Source: Burkholderia cepacia
GTDB lineage: Bacteria > Pseudomonadota > Gammaproteobacteria > Burkholderiales > Burkholderiaceae
Direction: 5' to 3'
Assembly (NCBI RefSeq): GCF_029962485.1
Contig: NZ_CP073638.1
Location: 930,001-994,000, forward strand
Length of the DNA: 64,000 nt
Part shown: in pieces, positions 50,681 through 60,307 of the stretch
Layout of the letters: each line of letters begins with the position of its first letter
Numbering within the stretch: the stretch's first letter is position 1
Notes under the pieces: model-generated
Seen by the model: the letters and a program-made list of their open reading frames with translations, nothing else
The model's database searches: none
Told to the model about the DNA's origin: nothing
Position numbers and translations under genes: made by a program

Positions 50681-53163
50681 CGCGCGCGCGCAGCCTGCCC
50701 GCATGGTCGATGCTCGCGACGGCCGCGGGCGCCCTGCACGAACCGCGTGACCTGCCTGGCAACGACGGCGACTGGATCGCGGCGCCCGTACCCGGCACGG
50801 TTGCGCAGGCGCTCACGCTGGCCGGCCGGCCCGACGACGCGCGCTCGCTCGACGAGCGCGACCACTGGTACCGGATCGAACTGCGCGGGCACGGGCCGCG
50901 CGTGCTGCGCTTCCACGGCCTCGCCTCGCTCGCTCAGGCCTGGCTCGACGACACGCCGATCCTCCGCTCCGACAGCATGTTCGTCGCGCACGACGTGCCC
51001 GTATCGCTCGACGGCACGCACCGGCTGACGCTCTGCTTCCGTGCACTCGCGCCGCACCTGCGCGACGTGCGCGCGACACGCCGTGCGCGCTGGCGCACAC
51101 GGCTCGCCGAGCCGGCCGCGCTACGCACGGTCCGCACGTCGCTGTTCGGGCACATGCCGGGCTGGTTCCCGCCGGTTGTCCCGGCCGGGCCGTGGCGGCC
51201 CGTCGACGTACTCGATCCGGCCGACGGCCCTGCTCTGGTCGATACCAGCCTGCAGGCGCGCATCGAAGGCGACACGGGGTGGCTCGACGCGGAACTGACA
51301 TTCGCCGCGCCGCTGCCCGACAGCGTCGCGGCGCGGCTGTCGTGCGGCGAACATCAAGCGACGCTCGAACGCGCCGGCGCCGACCGGCTGCGCGCAAGCG
51401 TCGCCATCCCCAACGTTCGCCGCTGGTGGCCGCATACGCACGGCGAGCCCGCACTCTACGAGATCACGCTGCATATCGGCGACGAACGGCGGCCGCTCGG
51501 CTCGACCGGGTTCCGCACGATCGAGATCGACGGCGGCGCCGACGGCAAGGGTTTCGGGCTGCGCATCAACGGCGTGCCGGTGTTCGCGCGCGGCGCGTGC
51601 TGGAGCAGCGCCGCCCCGCTCGCGCTGCACGCGGACGACGCGGCCTACGGCCGCCTGCTCGGGCTCGCACGCGACGCCGGCTTCAACATGATCCGCGTCG
51701 GCGGCACGATGACCTACGAGGCCGACGCATTCCACGCCTGGTGCGACCGGCTCGGGCTGCTGGTCTGGCAGGACTTCATGTTCGCGAACTTCGACTACGC
51801 GCTCGACGACCCCGCGTTCGCGGATAACGTCGACCGCGAGGCCGATCAATTTCTCGCGCGCCGCGGCGCCTCGCCGTCGCTTGCGGTGCTGTGCGGCGGC
51901 AGCGAGATCGCGCAACAGGCCGCGATGTCGGGGCTCGGACCGAAGCAGCGCTTCGTCGAACTGACGGCCGACCGGCTGGCCGGCCATGCGGCCGCGCGAC
52001 GCCCCGACGTCCCGTACGTGCCCGATTCGCCCGACGGCGGCGTGCTGCCGTTCACGCCGCGCGAACGGGTGTCGCACTACTACGGCGTCGGCGCGTACCT
52101 GCGCCCGCTGGACGACGCGCGTCGCGCGGATGTGCGCTTCGCGAGCGAATGCCTCGCGTTCTCGAACGTGCCGTGCGATGCGACGCTCGCGGAGCTCGGC
52201 TGGCCCGGCGTACATGAGCCGCGCTGGAAAGCGGCCGTGCCGCGCGACCCCGGCACGTCGTGGGATTTCGAGGATATCCGCGACCACTATCTGCAGACGC
52301 TGTATGACGTCGCGCCCGACCGGCTGCGGCGCGAGGATCCGGCCCGCTACTTCGAGCTGTCGCGTGCGGTGATCGCGGACCTGATGCGCGAGACGTTCTC
52401 CGAGTGGCGGCGCACCGGCTCACGCTGCGCCGGCGCGCTCGTGTGGCAGTTCCAGGATGTGATGACCGGCGCCGGATGGGGCGTGATCGACGCCGCGCAA
52501 CGGCCGAAATCGGCGTGGTATGCGCTGCGGCAGGTGCTGCAGCCGGTCCAGGCGCTGCTCGTCGACGAAGGCTTGAACGGGCTCGACGTGCACGTGGTCA
52601 ACGAGCGCCCGGCGCCGCTGTCGGCGGCAATCGAACTGGTCGCGCTGCGCGACGGCCGCACGCCGGTCGCGCGGGCCGGCGGCCCGGTGCGGATCGCCGC
52701 ACACGACACCATGCGGATCGGCTCGGCCGACCTGCTCGGCCGCTTCTTCGACTGGACCTATGCGTACCGCTTCGGGCCCTGCGAACACGATACCGTCGTC
52801 GCGACATTGCGCACCGACGACGGCACGCTGTTGTCGCAGGCGTTCCATTTCCCGTCCCGCACGCATCCGACCGTGCTGGCGCGCCGCGAACTCGGGATCG
52901 AGGCGTGCGTGTCGCGCGCGGGCGACACGTGGCACGTCGACATCGACACGCGGCACGTCGCGCGCCACGTGCAGATCGACGCGCCGGGTTTCATGCCGCG
53001 CGACGACTGGTTCCACCTTGCCCCCGGCACGCCGGCGCGTGTCGCGCTCGTTCCGCTACGCACCGCCGGGAACGACCCGGCGACCGGCGACAATGTGCCG
53101 CCCGTGGTGGAAATCCGTGCAGTGAATGCCGCGCGCGCGGTGCGCGCGACGCAGGCCGGTTGA
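50677..53163 (+). CDS. Glycoside hydrolase family 2-like protein (beta-mannosidase type)
   Basis: 828-residue protein with a sugar-binding jelly-roll domain (1-170), an immunoglobulin-like domain (170-290), a TIM barrel (290-600) and C-terminal beta domains. Barrel landmarks include 'RGACWSS', 'MIRVGGTMTYEADAFHAWCDRLGLLVWQDFMF' (in two pieces), 'LAVLCGGSEIAQQAA' for the acid/base Glu, and 'VWQFQDVM'. GTG start overlapping the DUF1839 stop by 4 bp. There is no signal peptide, so it acts in the cytoplasm. It may trim or modify a mannose-containing precursor, or the barrel may have been recruited for another reaction. Confidence 0.88.
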   Translation: MTRARSLPAWSMLATAAGALHEPRDLPGNDGDWIAAPVPGTVAQALTLAGRPDDARSLDERDHWYRIELRGHGPRVLRFHGLASLAQAWLDDTPILRSDSMFVAHDVPVSLDGTHRLTLCFRALAPHLRDVRATRRARWRTRLAEPAALRTVRTSLFGHMPGWFPPVVPAGPWRPVDVLDPADGPALVDTSLQARIEGDTGWLDAELTFAAPLPDSVAARLSCGEHQATLERAGADRLRASVAIPNVRRWWPHTHGEPALYEITLHIGDERRPLGSTGFRTIEIDGGADGKGFGLRINGVPVFARGACWSSAAPLALHADDAAYGRLLGLARDAGFNMIRVGGTMTYEADAFHAWCDRLGLLVWQDFMFANFDYALDDPAFADNVDREADQFLARRGASPSLAVLCGGSEIAQQAAMSGLGPKQRFVELTADRLAGHAAARRPDVPYVPDSPDGGVLPFTPRERVSHYYGVGAYLRPLDDARRADVRFASECLAFSNVPCDATLAELGWPGVHEPRWKAAVPRDPGTSWDFEDIRDHYLQTLYDVAPDRLRREDPARYFELSRAVIADLMRETFSEWRRTGSRCAGALVWQFQDVMTGAGWGVIDAAQRPKSAWYALRQVLQPVQALLVDEGLNGLDVHVVNERPAPLSAAIELVALRDGRTPVARAGGPVRIAAHDTMRIGSADLLGRFFDWTYAYRFGPCEHDTVVATLRTDDGTLLSQAFHFPSRTHPTVLARRELGIEACVSRAGDTWHVDIDTRHVARHVQIDAPGFMPRDDWFHLAPGTPARVALVPLRTAGNDPATGDNVPPVVEIRAVNAARAVRATQAG

Positions 53164-53223
53164 GGCAACGCTCGCGGCCGCTTCATGCCGCGAGCGTGTT
53201 CCATCCCTTATCGATCCAGCCGC

Positions 53224-54615
53224 TCAGTCGGACGAACCCGTACCGCGCGGTCGCTCGATGCCGTACGCCTCCATCCAGCGATACAACGTCGCGCGCGACA
53301 CGCCGAGCTCGCGCGCGGAAGCCGCGACGCGGCCGCGCGTGCGCAGCAACGCGGTTTCGATCGCCTCGCGCTCGATCGACTTGCGGATGTCGGCCACCGA
53401 CGGCGACGCCGCATCGAGACAGTATTCAAGTTCGAGATCGCGCGCGGTGATCAGGCGCCCTTCCGTCATCACGACCGCCCGGCGCACCCGGTTGATCAGT
53501 TCGCGAACATTGCCCGGCCAGTCGTGCTTGTACAGCGCGGTGATCGCATCGGTCGAGAAACCGCGCACGCGATGGCGCGCATCGCCGCGGAAACGTTCGA
53601 GCATGTGATGCGCGAGCAGTTCGATGTCCTTGCCGCGTGCGCGCAGCGGCGGCTGGTCGATGCGCATCACGCACAGGCGGTGGAACAGGTCGGCGCGAAA
53701 GCGCCCTTCCTCCATCGCGTCGCGCAGGTCGACGTGCGTGGCCGACACGATCCGGACATCGACCGGCACCGGGTCGCTGCCGCCAAGGCGATGAATCGAA
53801 CGCTCCTGCAGAAAGCGCAACAGGCTCGCCTGGCTCTCGTGCGGCAGGTCGCCGATCTCGTCGAGCAGCAGCGTGCCGCCGTTCGCGGCTTCGACATAGC
53901 CGATCTTGCGCGCGTTCGCGCCGGTAAACGCGCCGCGCTCATAGCCGAACAACTCGGATTGCAGCAGATGCGGCGGAATCGCGCCGCAGTTGACCGCGAC
54001 GAACGGGCCGTTGCGCCGTTCCGAATGGCGATGGATGGCGACGGCCGTCAGTTCCTTGCCGGTACCCGTTTCGCCGAACACAAACACCGGGGCGTCGGTG
54101 CGCGCGAAACGCCGCACCGTATCGAACAGCCGCAGCATCGCGCTGCAGGTGCCGACGATACCCTTCTCTTCCGATTCGAGCTGTTCGCGGTCGCGTGCGA
54201 ACAGGCACTCCATGCCGTACGCATGGCCGACCGTATCGGCGATCCGCTGATGCGACGCGGGCAGCGTCACGTAGTCGAAGCAGTAGTCGCGCAACAGCGC
54301 GCGCACGTTCGGCGATGCGGTCTGGCCGACGTCGACGAGCGCGACCCACACGACGTCGCGCATCGACGCGCAGGTCGACGCGATGCTGCCGATCGCATCG
54401 GCATGACCGCCGCTGAGATCGAGAATGCCGCAGGTGATTTCGCCGGACGTTTCGCGCAACTCGTTCGCGTGCGCGACGACCGACACTTTCCAGTCGCGAC
54501 GCGACAGTTCCTTTCGCAGCATCACGGACGGCGACTGCGTCCAGTAGATCAGCGGACGCTGCCCGTTACCGCTCCCCGCGCCGGCGCTCTTATCGCGCGT
54601 TATTGGCATATTCAT
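53224..54615 (-). CDS. berB: Sigma54 enhancer-binding protein, probable BerB
   Basis: 463-residue NtrC/FleQ-type activator. The N-terminal ~130 residues are a degenerate receiver-like domain without the acidic pair and conserved Lys. The AAA+ domain has Walker A GETGTGKE (181-188), the sigma54-contacting GAFTGA loop (228-233), Walker B 'LLLDEIGD' (about 259-266) and arginine-finger 'FRADLFHRLCVM'. A Fis-type helix-turn-helix covers 431-454. In B. cenocepacia BerB binds c-di-GMP and with RpoN activates berA; the sigma54 site before the Crp/Fnr gene fits. ATGs at 54615 and 54609 are both possible starts. Confidence 0.88.
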   Translation of the reverse strand: MNMPITRDKSAGAGSGNGQRPLIYWTQSPSVMLRKELSRRDWKVSVVAHANELRETSGEITCGILDLSGGHADAIGSIASTCASMRDVVWVALVDVGQTASPNVRALLRDYCFDYVTLPASHQRIADTVGHAYGMECLFARDREQLESEEKGIVGTCSAMLRLFDTVRRFARTDAPVFVFGETGTGKELTAVAIHRHSERRNGPFVAVNCGAIPPHLLQSELFGYERGAFTGANARKIGYVEAANGGTLLLDEIGDLPHESQASLLRFLQERSIHRLGGSDPVPVDVRIVSATHVDLRDAMEEGRFRADLFHRLCVMRIDQPPLRARGKDIELLAHHMLERFRGDARHRVRGFSTDAITALYKHDWPGNVRELINRVRRAVVMTEGRLITARDLELEYCLDAASPSVADIRKSIEREAIETALLRTRGRVAASARELGVSRATLYRWMEAYGIERPRGTGSSD

Positions 54616-55305
54616 AACGAACCATCACTTTCTCCACTCCGCGACTCGTTCGCGTGCGCTGCGGCCGGCGGCGCATGGCCACCTTTCCGCGCTGCGTTTC
54701 CGCAGCCTTGGCGAAGATCGAAACTGCACACGGCGAGAACCCCCGGAGGTCGAGCCGGATGTCATCCGGCCTCGTTGTCATCGAACTCGAACGGAACGCG
54801 CGGCTGCGGGAGCCACGACATTCCGGCTTTGAAGCGACCCGCCGTCAGGCGGGGCACGTCGGCAAACGTAACTTCCATCCGCATGTGCGTCGCGTCGTAC
54901 ACGACAGTCGCGCCCGATGCTGAACCAGATGGCGGCCAAACCGCTCGTGGAATGACCGCCGCATTTCATCCGTTCGTGAATTTACACCCCGTTTCGCGAT
55001 GGTCTTGTTACCAAAAGATAATCCTGAATCAGCCGGTTACGCAGCCGGTCGCCCCGCGCGACACACCTTTGGTCACTGAGATTTGATTATCTATGAGCAT
55101 TCCCGTCAATCAGTGGCAAATACTACTTTTCAGCAAGATAACCACGAATGATTGCGCGCGATTTACACCGAAATACGCGAAAAAGACCGGCACCGCATGC
55201 CACGCGCCGCATAATCGCGCGCACCGCCCGACAGCCACGCCGCTTCGAGACGGCATGCGGTGCGTGCAGCCGTTACATGCCGTAATCTGCCGGCGCGGTC
55301 GCCGC
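54616..55305. other. Intergenic region upstream of berB-like gene
   Basis: 690 nt between the berB-like gene and the stop of the next glycosyltransferase. GC drops between about 54960 and 55170. Frames present are short and without family likeness or ribosome-binding sites. I found no good sigma54 or sigma70 promoter, although the berB promoter must lie in the left part. Confidence 0.45.
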
Positions 55306-56556
55306 TCAGGTTCGCAGCGCCGTCTCGTCATGCCGGGCTGGCCGATCGCGCATGCCGTCCTCGCTCGGAGCGTCGTCTTCCGGCGTGAAACCGGCCGGAC
55401 CGGCCATCTCCTCCTGCAACGCAGCATAGCCGTCCATCACGAAGCGTGTGAGCTCGTCCCGAAAGCGTGCCGAGCCGAAGAATTCGGCATTCGCCCGACA
55501 CGCATGCGGATCGATCGACCCGCGCGGCAGCGCTTCGAAACGGGCAAGCGCATCGAGCAGCGCGTCGACCGTCTGCGCGCGGTAGAACAGGCCCGTCGCG
55601 CCGGCGCCCGGCCACGCGCGCACAGATTCGCGCACGCCGCCCTTGCCGTACGCGATCACCGGCGTGCCGCAGGCCTGCGCCTCGACCGGCGAAATGCCGA
55701 AGTCCTCTTCCGCCGCGAACACGAATGCGCGCGCACGCTGCAGGTGGTCGTGCAGCACGTCGAACGGCTGGTAGCCGAGCAGCGTGACGTTCGGCCCGGC
55801 GAGCGCGCGGATCTTCGCCATCTCCGGCCCGTCGCCGATCACGACGAGGCGGCGTTCCGGCGTACGCGAGAACGCGTCGACGATCAGGTCGATCCGCTTG
55901 TACGGCACGAGCCGTGATGCGGTCAGGTAGAACGCCTCCTTGTCCGAACGCAGCGACAGGTGGTCGACGTCGACCGGCGGATAGATCACCGTCGCATCGC
56001 GCCGGTAGGTCTTGCGGATGCGGCGTGCGATGAAGTGCGAATTCGCGGCCACGCGATCGACGCCATTCGCCGAGCGCGCATCCCAGTTGCGGATGTAATG
56101 CAGCAGCGCCCGCGCGATCGCCGATTTCGGCCCGCGTGCGAGCCCGGCCTCGTTCAGGTACTGGTGCTGCAGGTCCCATGCATAGCGCACCGGCGAATGC
56201 ACGTAGCTGGCGTGGAACTGGTCCGGGCCGCTCAGCACGCCCTTCGCCACCGCATACGAGCTCGACAGCACGACGTCGTATGCCGACAGGTCGAATTGCT
56301 CGATGGCCAGCGGAAACAACGGCAGGTAGCTGCGGTAGCGCGTACGCGCGAACGGCAGCTTCTGGATGAAGGACGTGCGCACCGCGCGGCCGCGCAGGCA
56401 GTCACGATCCTCCAGGAAATCGACGAGGCTGTAGACATCGGACTGCGGAAAGCAGTCGATCATGTGCGCCAGCACGCGTTCGGCGCCGCCAGGCACGACC
56501 AGCCAGTCGTGAACGATCGCAATCTTCAAGTACCGCTCCCGATTCTTCATTGACAT
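55306..56556 (-). CDS. GT4-family glycosyltransferase (mannosyltransferase-like)
   Basis: 416-residue GT-B enzyme. The N-terminus reads 'KIAIVHDWLVVPGGAERVL', with 'YVHSPVRYAWDLQHQYL' in the acceptor domain. The donor domain has 'YLTASRLVPYKRIDLIVDAF' and the EX7E pattern 'EEDFGISPVEAQACG'. It resembles WbaZ-type GDP-mannose-dependent transferases, which fits ManC encoded next to it. It is divergent from the GNAT-ManC pair with a 267-nt spacer that must hold both promoters. The C-terminal ~30 residues are an acidic tail. ATGs at 56556 and 56550 are both usable. Confidence 0.9.
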   Translation of the reverse strand: MSMKNRERYLKIAIVHDWLVVPGGAERVLAHMIDCFPQSDVYSLVDFLEDRDCLRGRAVRTSFIQKLPFARTRYRSYLPLFPLAIEQFDLSAYDVVLSSSYAVAKGVLSGPDQFHASYVHSPVRYAWDLQHQYLNEAGLARGPKSAIARALLHYIRNWDARSANGVDRVAANSHFIARRIRKTYRRDATVIYPPVDVDHLSLRSDKEAFYLTASRLVPYKRIDLIVDAFSRTPERRLVVIGDGPEMAKIRALAGPNVTLLGYQPFDVLHDHLQRARAFVFAAEEDFGISPVEAQACGTPVIAYGKGGVRESVRAWPGAGATGLFYRAQTVDALLDALARFEALPRGSIDPHACRANAEFFGSARFRDELTRFVMDGYAALQEEMAGPAGFTPEDDAPSEDGMRDRPARHDETALRT

Positions 56557-56823
56557 TCGATATGAACGAGCCGCGCAACGCGGCCGTCATGCCGTGGCAA
56601 TTATGGGAAAGCACCGCCACGACCGGTGTGTGCTACCGCACATTGCGCTGTTGTCGGTGCGCCAGGACTGTCCTACCGCACGCCAGCCGACAAACCGGAA
56701 CGTGAGTGCGCTTTCGAACAGACCGGCGCGCGCGGTATCCGCATGATGATCCTCGCCGCACCGCACCGGACACACGCGTCCGTGCGGCACGGCGTGCTGA
56801 AGGTTTCACGCGAGGACCGCATC

Positions 56824-57408
56824 ATGGAATGGCATTGTTGTGAATTCGAACATCTGAGCGCCGTCGATCTCTATGCAATCCTGCGCGCACGCAACGCCGT
56901 GCTGGTCGTCGAGGATGCGCATACCCATCTCGACATCGACGGCAAGGACGCGGGCGCATTGCACGTCTATGCAACCGTGCGCAACGGCGACACAGCGGAA
57001 GTCGCGGCCTACGCGCGCCTCCTGCCCGGCGACGACATCGACCCGGACGTCGTGATCGACAAGGTACTGACGAGCGAAGCGTGCCGCGACGGCGATACGC
57101 TCGAGCACCTGCTCGAACGCGCACTGACCGCCGCGCTGGCCGCGTGGCCGGACGCCGCGCTGCGCATGCACGTCCCCGCACCGCGCCAGGCGTTCTACAA
57201 ACGTTTCGGATTCCGCAAGGCATACGGACCGTATCTCGAACAGGGCGCGCCGTTCGTCGGCATGATCCGGCCGGCCGACCGCGCCGCCGGCGCGCTGCGC
57301 CAGTTGCTGTCCCGGGCCGTTTCGACCGCCCGGCCCCGAACCGAAGACGCACGCGCCGACGGGCGCGTACACAACCGGCTGCCCGCCGATACCGGAGCCA
57401 ACCGATGA
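56824..57408 (+). CDS. GNAT-family acetyltransferase, ElaA-like
   Basis: 194-residue protein with the ElaA-type GNAT fold: 'FEHLSAVDLYAILRARNAVLVVE' (residues 8-30, split) and 'EVAAYARLLPG'. The C-terminal acetyl-CoA region is 'RQAFYKRFGFRKAYGPYLEQGAPFVGMIR' (in two pieces). It overlaps manC by 4 bp, so it is part of the polysaccharide gene set and may acetylate a sugar intermediate or a protein. The extra ~45 C-terminal residues are Arg/Ala-rich and not conserved. Confidence 0.85.
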   Translation: MEWHCCEFEHLSAVDLYAILRARNAVLVVEDAHTHLDIDGKDAGALHVYATVRNGDTAEVAAYARLLPGDDIDPDVVIDKVLTSEACRDGDTLEHLLERALTAALAAWPDAALRMHVPAPRQAFYKRFGFRKAYGPYLEQGAPFVGMIRPADRAAGALRQLLSRAVSTARPRTEDARADGRVHNRLPADTGANR

Positions 57409-58985
57409 CCCGCACCCTACGCCCGGTTCCCGAACCCGATCTGCCACGCATCCTGCCGGTCATCCTCGCCGGCGGTTCCGGCACGCGCCTCTGGCCGCTG
57501 TCGCGCGAACAGTTTCCGAAGCAGCTGATCGAATTGACGTCGAACGAATCGCCGCTGTCGGCGACCGCGCGCCGCCTGAACGGCATCGCGAACGCCGCGC
57601 TGGGCGACACGCTGTTGCTGGTGTGCGGCGAACAGCATCGCATCATGAGCGCCGCGCAAGTGGTCGACCGCGCGGCGCCCGCGCGCATCCTGCTCGAACC
57701 CGCCGCGCGCAACACGGCGCCCGCGCTCACGCTCGCCGCACTCGACGCCAGCGCGCTCGAGGACGATCCCGTGCTCGCGGTGATGCCGGCCGATCACGTG
57801 ATCGCCGACGTCGGCGCGTTCCAGGACGCGGTCGCTCGCGCGGCACGTTACGCGCAGGAAGGCGCGATCGTCACGCTTGGCGTGCTGCCCCGCCGCGCGG
57901 AAACGGGCTACGGCTATATCCGGGTCGGCGAGCCGCGTACGAGCCGCCACGGCGGACAAGGCGGCTACTCGATCGGACGCTTCGTCGAGAAACCCGACGC
58001 AGCGCTCGCCGAGCGCTACCTTCAATCGGGCGACTACTGGTGGAACAGCGGGATTTTCGTCATGCGCGCATCGGTCTGGCTCAAGGCGATACGCGCACTG
58101 GCGCCCGAGATCCATGCGGCATGCGAGTCGGCATGGCGCGCGGGCGTCGCCGAGGATCCGTTCTTCCGGATCGACGCGGAGGCCTTCGACGCCTGCCCGT
58201 CCGACTCGATCGACTACGCGGTCATGGAGCGCCTCGCCGACAGCAGCGAGCTCGGCATCGAAGGCATCGTGGTGCCGCTGTCGGCCGGCTGGTCGGACGT
58301 CGGCACGTGGGATGCGATCTGGGAAATCATGCCGAAGGACGATCACGGCAACGTCGCGCGCGGCCCGATCGTGTTCGAGGACACGCAGGACAGCCTCGTA
58401 CGATCGGAAGGCCGTCTCATCGCGTGCGTCGGGATGAAGGATGTCGTCGTGATCGAAACGCCCGACGCGGTGCTCGTCGCGAACAAGCACGACGTGCAGC
58501 GCGTGAAGAACATCGTCGCACGCCTGAAGAGCGACCGGCGCCCGCAGGCGAGCGAACACCGCAAGGTGCAGCGTCCGTGGGGGCATTACGATTCGATCGA
58601 TCTCGGCGAGCGGTTCCAGGTGAAGCGGATCGTCGTCGAACCGGGCAAGCGGCTGTCGCTGCAGATGCACTATCACCGCGCCGAGCACTGGATCGTCGTG
58701 CGCGGCACCGCGAAGGTGACGCGCGGCAACGAGACCTACCTGCTCAGCGAGAACGAGTCGACATACATCGCCGTCGGCGAAGTCCATCGTCTCGAGAATC
58801 CCGGCCGGATTCCGCTGGAGATCATCGAGGTGCAATCGGGCAACTATCTCGGCGAAGACGATATCGTGCGCTTCGACGACCAGTACGGACGCGCCGTCGT
58901 CGACACGCTGCCGGAACGGCACGCGGTGCCGCTCGCCGCGCGGGAACCGCAGGTGCAAGTGGCGGAGGGAGACGTCGTGCGGTAA
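57405..58985 (+). CDS. manC: Mannose-1-phosphate guanylyltransferase/mannose-6-phosphate isomerase
   Basis: 526-residue bifunctional enzyme supplying GDP-mannose. The N-terminal nucleotidyltransferase has 'VILAGGSGTRLWPLSREQFPK' (split), 'LLEPAARNTAPAL', 'VMPADHVI' and 'RFVEKPD'. The C-terminal cupin isomerase domain has 'RPWGHYDSIDLGERFQVKRI', 'QMHYHRAEHWIVVRGTA' and 'ENPGRIPLEIIEVQSG'. It is coupled to the GNAT gene. It indicates a mannose-, rhamnose- or fucose-containing exopolysaccharide. Confidence 0.95.
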   Translation: MTRTLRPVPEPDLPRILPVILAGGSGTRLWPLSREQFPKQLIELTSNESPLSATARRLNGIANAALGDTLLLVCGEQHRIMSAAQVVDRAAPARILLEPAARNTAPALTLAALDASALEDDPVLAVMPADHVIADVGAFQDAVARAARYAQEGAIVTLGVLPRRAETGYGYIRVGEPRTSRHGGQGGYSIGRFVEKPDAALAERYLQSGDYWWNSGIFVMRASVWLKAIRALAPEIHAACESAWRAGVAEDPFFRIDAEAFDACPSDSIDYAVMERLADSSELGIEGIVVPLSAGWSDVGTWDAIWEIMPKDDHGNVARGPIVFEDTQDSLVRSEGRLIACVGMKDVVVIETPDAVLVANKHDVQRVKNIVARLKSDRRPQASEHRKVQRPWGHYDSIDLGERFQVKRIVVEPGKRLSLQMHYHRAEHWIVVRGTAKVTRGNETYLLSENESTYIAVGEVHRLENPGRIPLEIIEVQSGNYLGEDDIVRFDDQYGRAVVDTLPERHAVPLAAREPQVQVAEGDVVR

Positions 58986-59021
58986 TCGCGGGCCACGCAC
59001 GCCGGCGCGTGCATCGAGTCG

Positions 59022-60287
59022 TCAATCGATGCCGCGCTGCGACGCTCGCGCCTGCCTGAGCGCTTCACGCACGCGCGGCAGCACCGAGGTGTCCGCCCCG
59101 ACCTTGTCGATCGATGCCGGCTGCACGACCGGTGCCTTGCACGGGTCGGCGTTCCCGCCGCCCGAGGTGCAATCTCCGCCCCCACCCACCTGCACCGGCA
59201 TCCCGCCGATCGCGGACAACTGGTTGTCCGCGATCCGGTACTGCGATACGTTGCCCCATACGCGAATACCGGCGAACCGTGCGCGCGACACACGGTTGCC
59301 GATCACAGCCACGCGCGTCACCGAACCCGACCACGTACTGACGTCGATCGCGGCCTGCTGCGTCAGCGGGCGCGGATCGGTACGCGCGGCCGCGGTCTGG
59401 ATATCCGAAATCTCGTTGTTCTCGACCAGCACGCCGGACGCACCGTAGGTCCGGAAGCTGTCCTCCTGTGCGACGAGAATGCCCGCACTCACCTGTACGT
59501 TGCGCACGACGTTGTTCGCGATCGTCACGTCGGCGCCGCCGACCACCGTGATGCCGCGCCCCCATGCATTACCCTCGAGCGAGTTGTCGGCGATCAGCAC
59601 GTTGCGACTGAGCACGCCGTCGCCCTGATAGCTCACCACCGCGATCATGTCGTCGCCGGTGCCGCGCACGACGTTACCGCGCACGAGCACGTTGCGCGCA
59701 CCATGCGTGATGTGAATGCCGTCCGCGAGGGTCGCGAGCACTTCGTTGCCGACGATCGCGACATCCGTTCCGCCAAACACGAAAATGCCGCCACCGCCGC
59801 CGTCGATCGCGTTATCGAGCACCTGCACGTCACGCCCCGTCACTTCGATCTTGGTCGACCTGGGCGTGCCCATCCGCGTCGAGCCCGTTCCCGCCAGCCT
59901 GAATCCGGCGATCGTCGTGCCGGTGCCGCGCATCTCGATCGTCTGGTCGTCCGGCACCGTCGCGATCAGCATCGCGCCGTAACCCGACAGCACGACCTGC
60001 GCTTGCCGGACGACGAGCGAGCGGCCGACGATGTATCGCCCCGGCGCGAACACGAGTCGTTGGCCCGGCTGCAGCGCATCCAGCGCGCGCTGCAGTGCGT
60101 CGGCCTGATCGGCGCCGTCGGGCGCCGGGGCGACATGGGCATCTGGCACCGCGGTCCGGATCGTCGTCTGCGGCGCCGGAGTCGCGTGAGTCACCTTCGC
60201 AGCGTGCGCCTCGCTGGGGGGGCCGGCGGTCATCCACACACCGAGCAGCGCGCAGCAAAGACGTGAAAAGCATCGGCGCCCGGTCAT
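59022..60287 (-). CDS. Exported right-handed beta-helix protein
   Basis: 421-residue protein with a signal peptide (about 1-29, ending SEAHA) and a repetitive parallel beta-helix of pectate-lyase/epimerase type (e.g. 'NAIDGGGGGIFVFGGTDVAIVGNEVL', residues ~140-165; repeated 'VTIANNVV', 'VLVENNEI'). It probably binds, epimerises or cleaves polysaccharide in the periplasm or outside. The ATG at 60287 gives the best signal peptide and has GGAAG upstream. The ATG at 60311 would overlap the acyltransferase stop by 4 bp and add eight residues. Confidence 0.87.
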   Translation of the reverse strand: MTGRRCFSRLCCALLGVWMTAGPPSEAHAAKVTHATPAPQTTIRTAVPDAHVAPAPDGADQADALQRALDALQPGQRLVFAPGRYIVGRSLVVRQAQVVLSGYGAMLIATVPDDQTIEMRGTGTTIAGFRLAGTGSTRMGTPRSTKIEVTGRDVQVLDNAIDGGGGGIFVFGGTDVAIVGNEVLATLADGIHITHGARNVLVRGNVVRGTGDDMIAVVSYQGDGVLSRNVLIADNSLEGNAWGRGITVVGGADVTIANNVVRNVQVSAGILVAQEDSFRTYGASGVLVENNEISDIQTAAARTDPRPLTQQAAIDVSTWSGSVTRVAVIGNRVSRARFAGIRVWGNVSQYRIADNQLSAIGGMPVQVGGGGDCTSGGGNADPCKAPVVQPASIDKVGADTSVLPRVREALRQARASQRGID

Positions 60288-60307
60288 GTGTGCCGCTTCC
60301 ACGCGTG

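Noticed and set aside
54778..55427. Short frames on both strands in the spacer upstream of the berB-like gene
   Set aside because: They have no ribosome-binding site, no conserved motif and irregular codon use.
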